DNA from: a virus
Length of the DNA: 22,283 bases
IMG/VR virus record: IMGVR_UViG_3300050821_001608
Span: 1 to 22,283 of that record
Strand: one strand, 5' to 3'
Shown here: positions 21,466 to 22,283 of the stretch, one piece after another
How the letters are laid out: each line of letters begins with the position of its first letter
Position numbering within the stretch: the first letter of the stretch is position 1
Position numbers and translations under genes: made by a program
The notes under the pieces: generated by a model
Seen by the model: only the letters and a program-made list of their open reading frames with translations
Told to the model about the DNA's origin: nothing
Database searches by the model: none

Positions 21466-22283
21466 TCAAGCGGCTACTCTCGGAAGGGGCGCGGAGCGAT
21501 CCGCGCCCTTTCTGCGTGCGGGGTCGAGGACGCGATCTCGGATCGTCGCGGCGATTGCCGCCATCATGACCGGCGGGACCGCGCGACCGAGCCGCTCCCA
21601 CTGTTCGGCATAGGTGCCGAGCAGCACGAAGTCATCGGGAAACGCGCATATCCGGCGAAGCTCGGCGATCGAGAATTTCCGGCACTCGGTCGGATGCGCG
21701 ACGCTCGCCGCGTGCGCCTTCCGGCCCTCTGCGGTGATCGTCGGCGACGGCGCCGCGAGAGACGCGCGCACTAGCTGGAAATACCGACCGGAGGTCTCGC
21801 CCTGGCCGAGCTTGTCAAGCTCGCGACCGACCGCAAAGCGCTGCATGTCGGCTTCCGGCTCGACCATCAGCGTCATCTCGCTCCGGGTCCGTCGCCGGCC
21901 ATGCGTGAGAACGGTCGGCGCCGGATCGTTGATCGAGCGCGCGCCGTCGAAGGTGCCGACCTTGACGCGGACGGCGCGCGACGCCTGGACGGTCGCGGCG
22001 GGCTGGCTGCTAGGCGCCATAGCGTGACCGTTGAAGCCGTTAGCGCACTCGACCGCGCCGATCCACGGCAGCGCGTCGCGGACGCTGTAGCGGTAGCTCC
22101 GTGGCGCCGGAAAGGCCGGGTCGGTCGCAAGGTCGAGCCGCGTCCCAACAAAGATCAGCCGTTGCCGCGCCTGCGGAACGCCGAGCCATTGCGCGTCGAG
22201 CAGTTGCGCGCGGACGCGGTAGCCCGCCGCCTTCAATGCCGCGAGGATGTCGAGGAAGTAGCCCTTGCCGGCGCCCTTGACCA
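21466..22283 (-). CDS. DNA cytosine-C5 methyltransferase, C-terminal part (cut by window edge)
   Basis: The gene enters from the right edge; 271 residues are visible. The open frame runs through to the edge (VKGAGKGYFLDILAALKAAG before AQLLDA), so the TTG at 22236 is not the start. Conserved C5-methyltransferase parts: motif VIII LGVPQARQRLIFVG, motif IX RKFSIAELRRICAFPDDFVL, motif X ERLGRAVPPVMMAAIAATI (GRAVP in place of the usual GNAVP). The target-recognition region has three P-x-T-(V/I) segments (QPAATVQAS, DPAPTVLTHG, PSPTITAEG). Motifs I-VI, including the catalytic PC, lie outside the window, so activity cannot be judged. It probably protects phage DNA against host restriction (inference). 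Confidence 0.87.
   Translation of the reverse strand, partial: VKGAGKGYFLDILAALKAAGYRVRAQLLDAQWLGVPQARQRLIFVGTRLDLATDPAFPAPRSYRYSVRDALPWIGAVECANGFNGHAMAPSSQPAATVQASRAVRVKVGTFDGARSINDPAPTVLTHGRRRTRSEMTLMVEPEADMQRFAVGRELDKLGQGETSGRYFQLVRASLAAPSPTITAEGRKAHAASVAHPTECRKFSIAELRRICAFPDDFVLLGTYAEQWERLGRAVPPVMMAAIAATIRDRVLDPARRKGADRSAPLPRVAA
21487..21511 (+). terminator. hairpin terminator of the plus-strand island
   Basis: A 9-base stem, GGGCGCGGA (21487-21495) with TCCGCGCCC (21500-21508), closed by a GCGA tetraloop (GNRA type) and followed by TTTCT on the plus strand. It lies 27 bases after the stop of the membrane peptide, where a terminator of that transcript is expected. It also falls inside the last codons of the minus-strand methyltransferase gene. 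On the minus strand no T run follows, so it should act mainly on plus-strand transcription. Confidence 0.7.

Noticed and set aside
20384-21601. Minus-strand frame of 405 codons opposite the H1-like gene
   Set aside because: Arg/Leu/Gly-rich translation without family signs. The plus-strand frame has ribosome site, domain-like sequence and terminator.
1-22283. CRISPR arrays, tRNA or rRNA genes, insertion sequences, attachment sites, integrase and lysis genes
   Set aside because: Looked for and not seen. The only repeats are within coding regions (collagen and proline-rich genes).

Overview
The window is a block of a tailed-phage or prophage genome. Most of it is one long minus-strand late operon, read from right to left. 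The DNA is visibly GC-rich and genes are packed with ATGA, GTGA, TAATG or TGATG junctions. Several families here (P27-type small terminase, DUF3309-like and DUF3489-like small proteins, Mu-type tail genes next to an HK97-type head) are common in prophages of Alphaproteobacteria and other GC-rich Proteobacteria. The host assignment is inference; nothing in the window names a species.

Right end (about 19.7-22.3 kb): the 3' part of a DNA cytosine-C5 methyltransferase (minus, running off the right edge), then a two-gene plus-strand island. The island holds a histone-H1-like protein with two probable winged-helix segments and a 32-residue membrane peptide, and it ends in a hairpin terminator lying inside the 3' end of the methyltransferase gene. 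A divergent intergenic stretch (20385-20506) follows, and then a CmoA-like SAM-dependent methyltransferase that opens the minus-strand operon and overlaps the small terminase gene.

Head module (about 11.2-19.7 kb, minus): P27-type small terminase, large terminase, a proline-rich repeat protein, HK97-type portal, prohead protease, HK97-fold major capsid protein, an Ig-like protein (candidate capsid decoration), a small protein sharing a motif with it, a gp6-like head-tail connector, a head-closure protein, a 55-residue two-helix membrane protein, and an HK97 gp10-like protein.

Tail module (1-10.7 kb, minus): Mu-like contractile tail genes in Mu order: tail terminator (gp37-like), DUF2635 protein, sheath (gpL), tube (gpM), tail assembly chaperone with a -1 programmed frameshift at T TTT TTG, tape measure with a tail-lysozyme domain, a gp43-like DNA-circularisation protein split into two overlapping genes, gp44-like hub, gp45-like spike carrying about 49 collagen-type Gly-X-Y triplets, gp46-like protein, baseplate J-like protein (gp47), and the first codons of the next gene at the left edge.

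Together the genes encode DNA packaging, a protease-matured capsid, a neck, and a contractile tail with baseplate. The window therefore describes a myovirus-type particle with an HK97-style head on a Mu-style tail. The least ordinary parts are the collagen-bearing spike, the split gp43, the frameshift site, the methyltransferase coupled to the terminase, and the plus-strand island. No integrase, lysis cassette, tRNA, rRNA or CRISPR array was seen.
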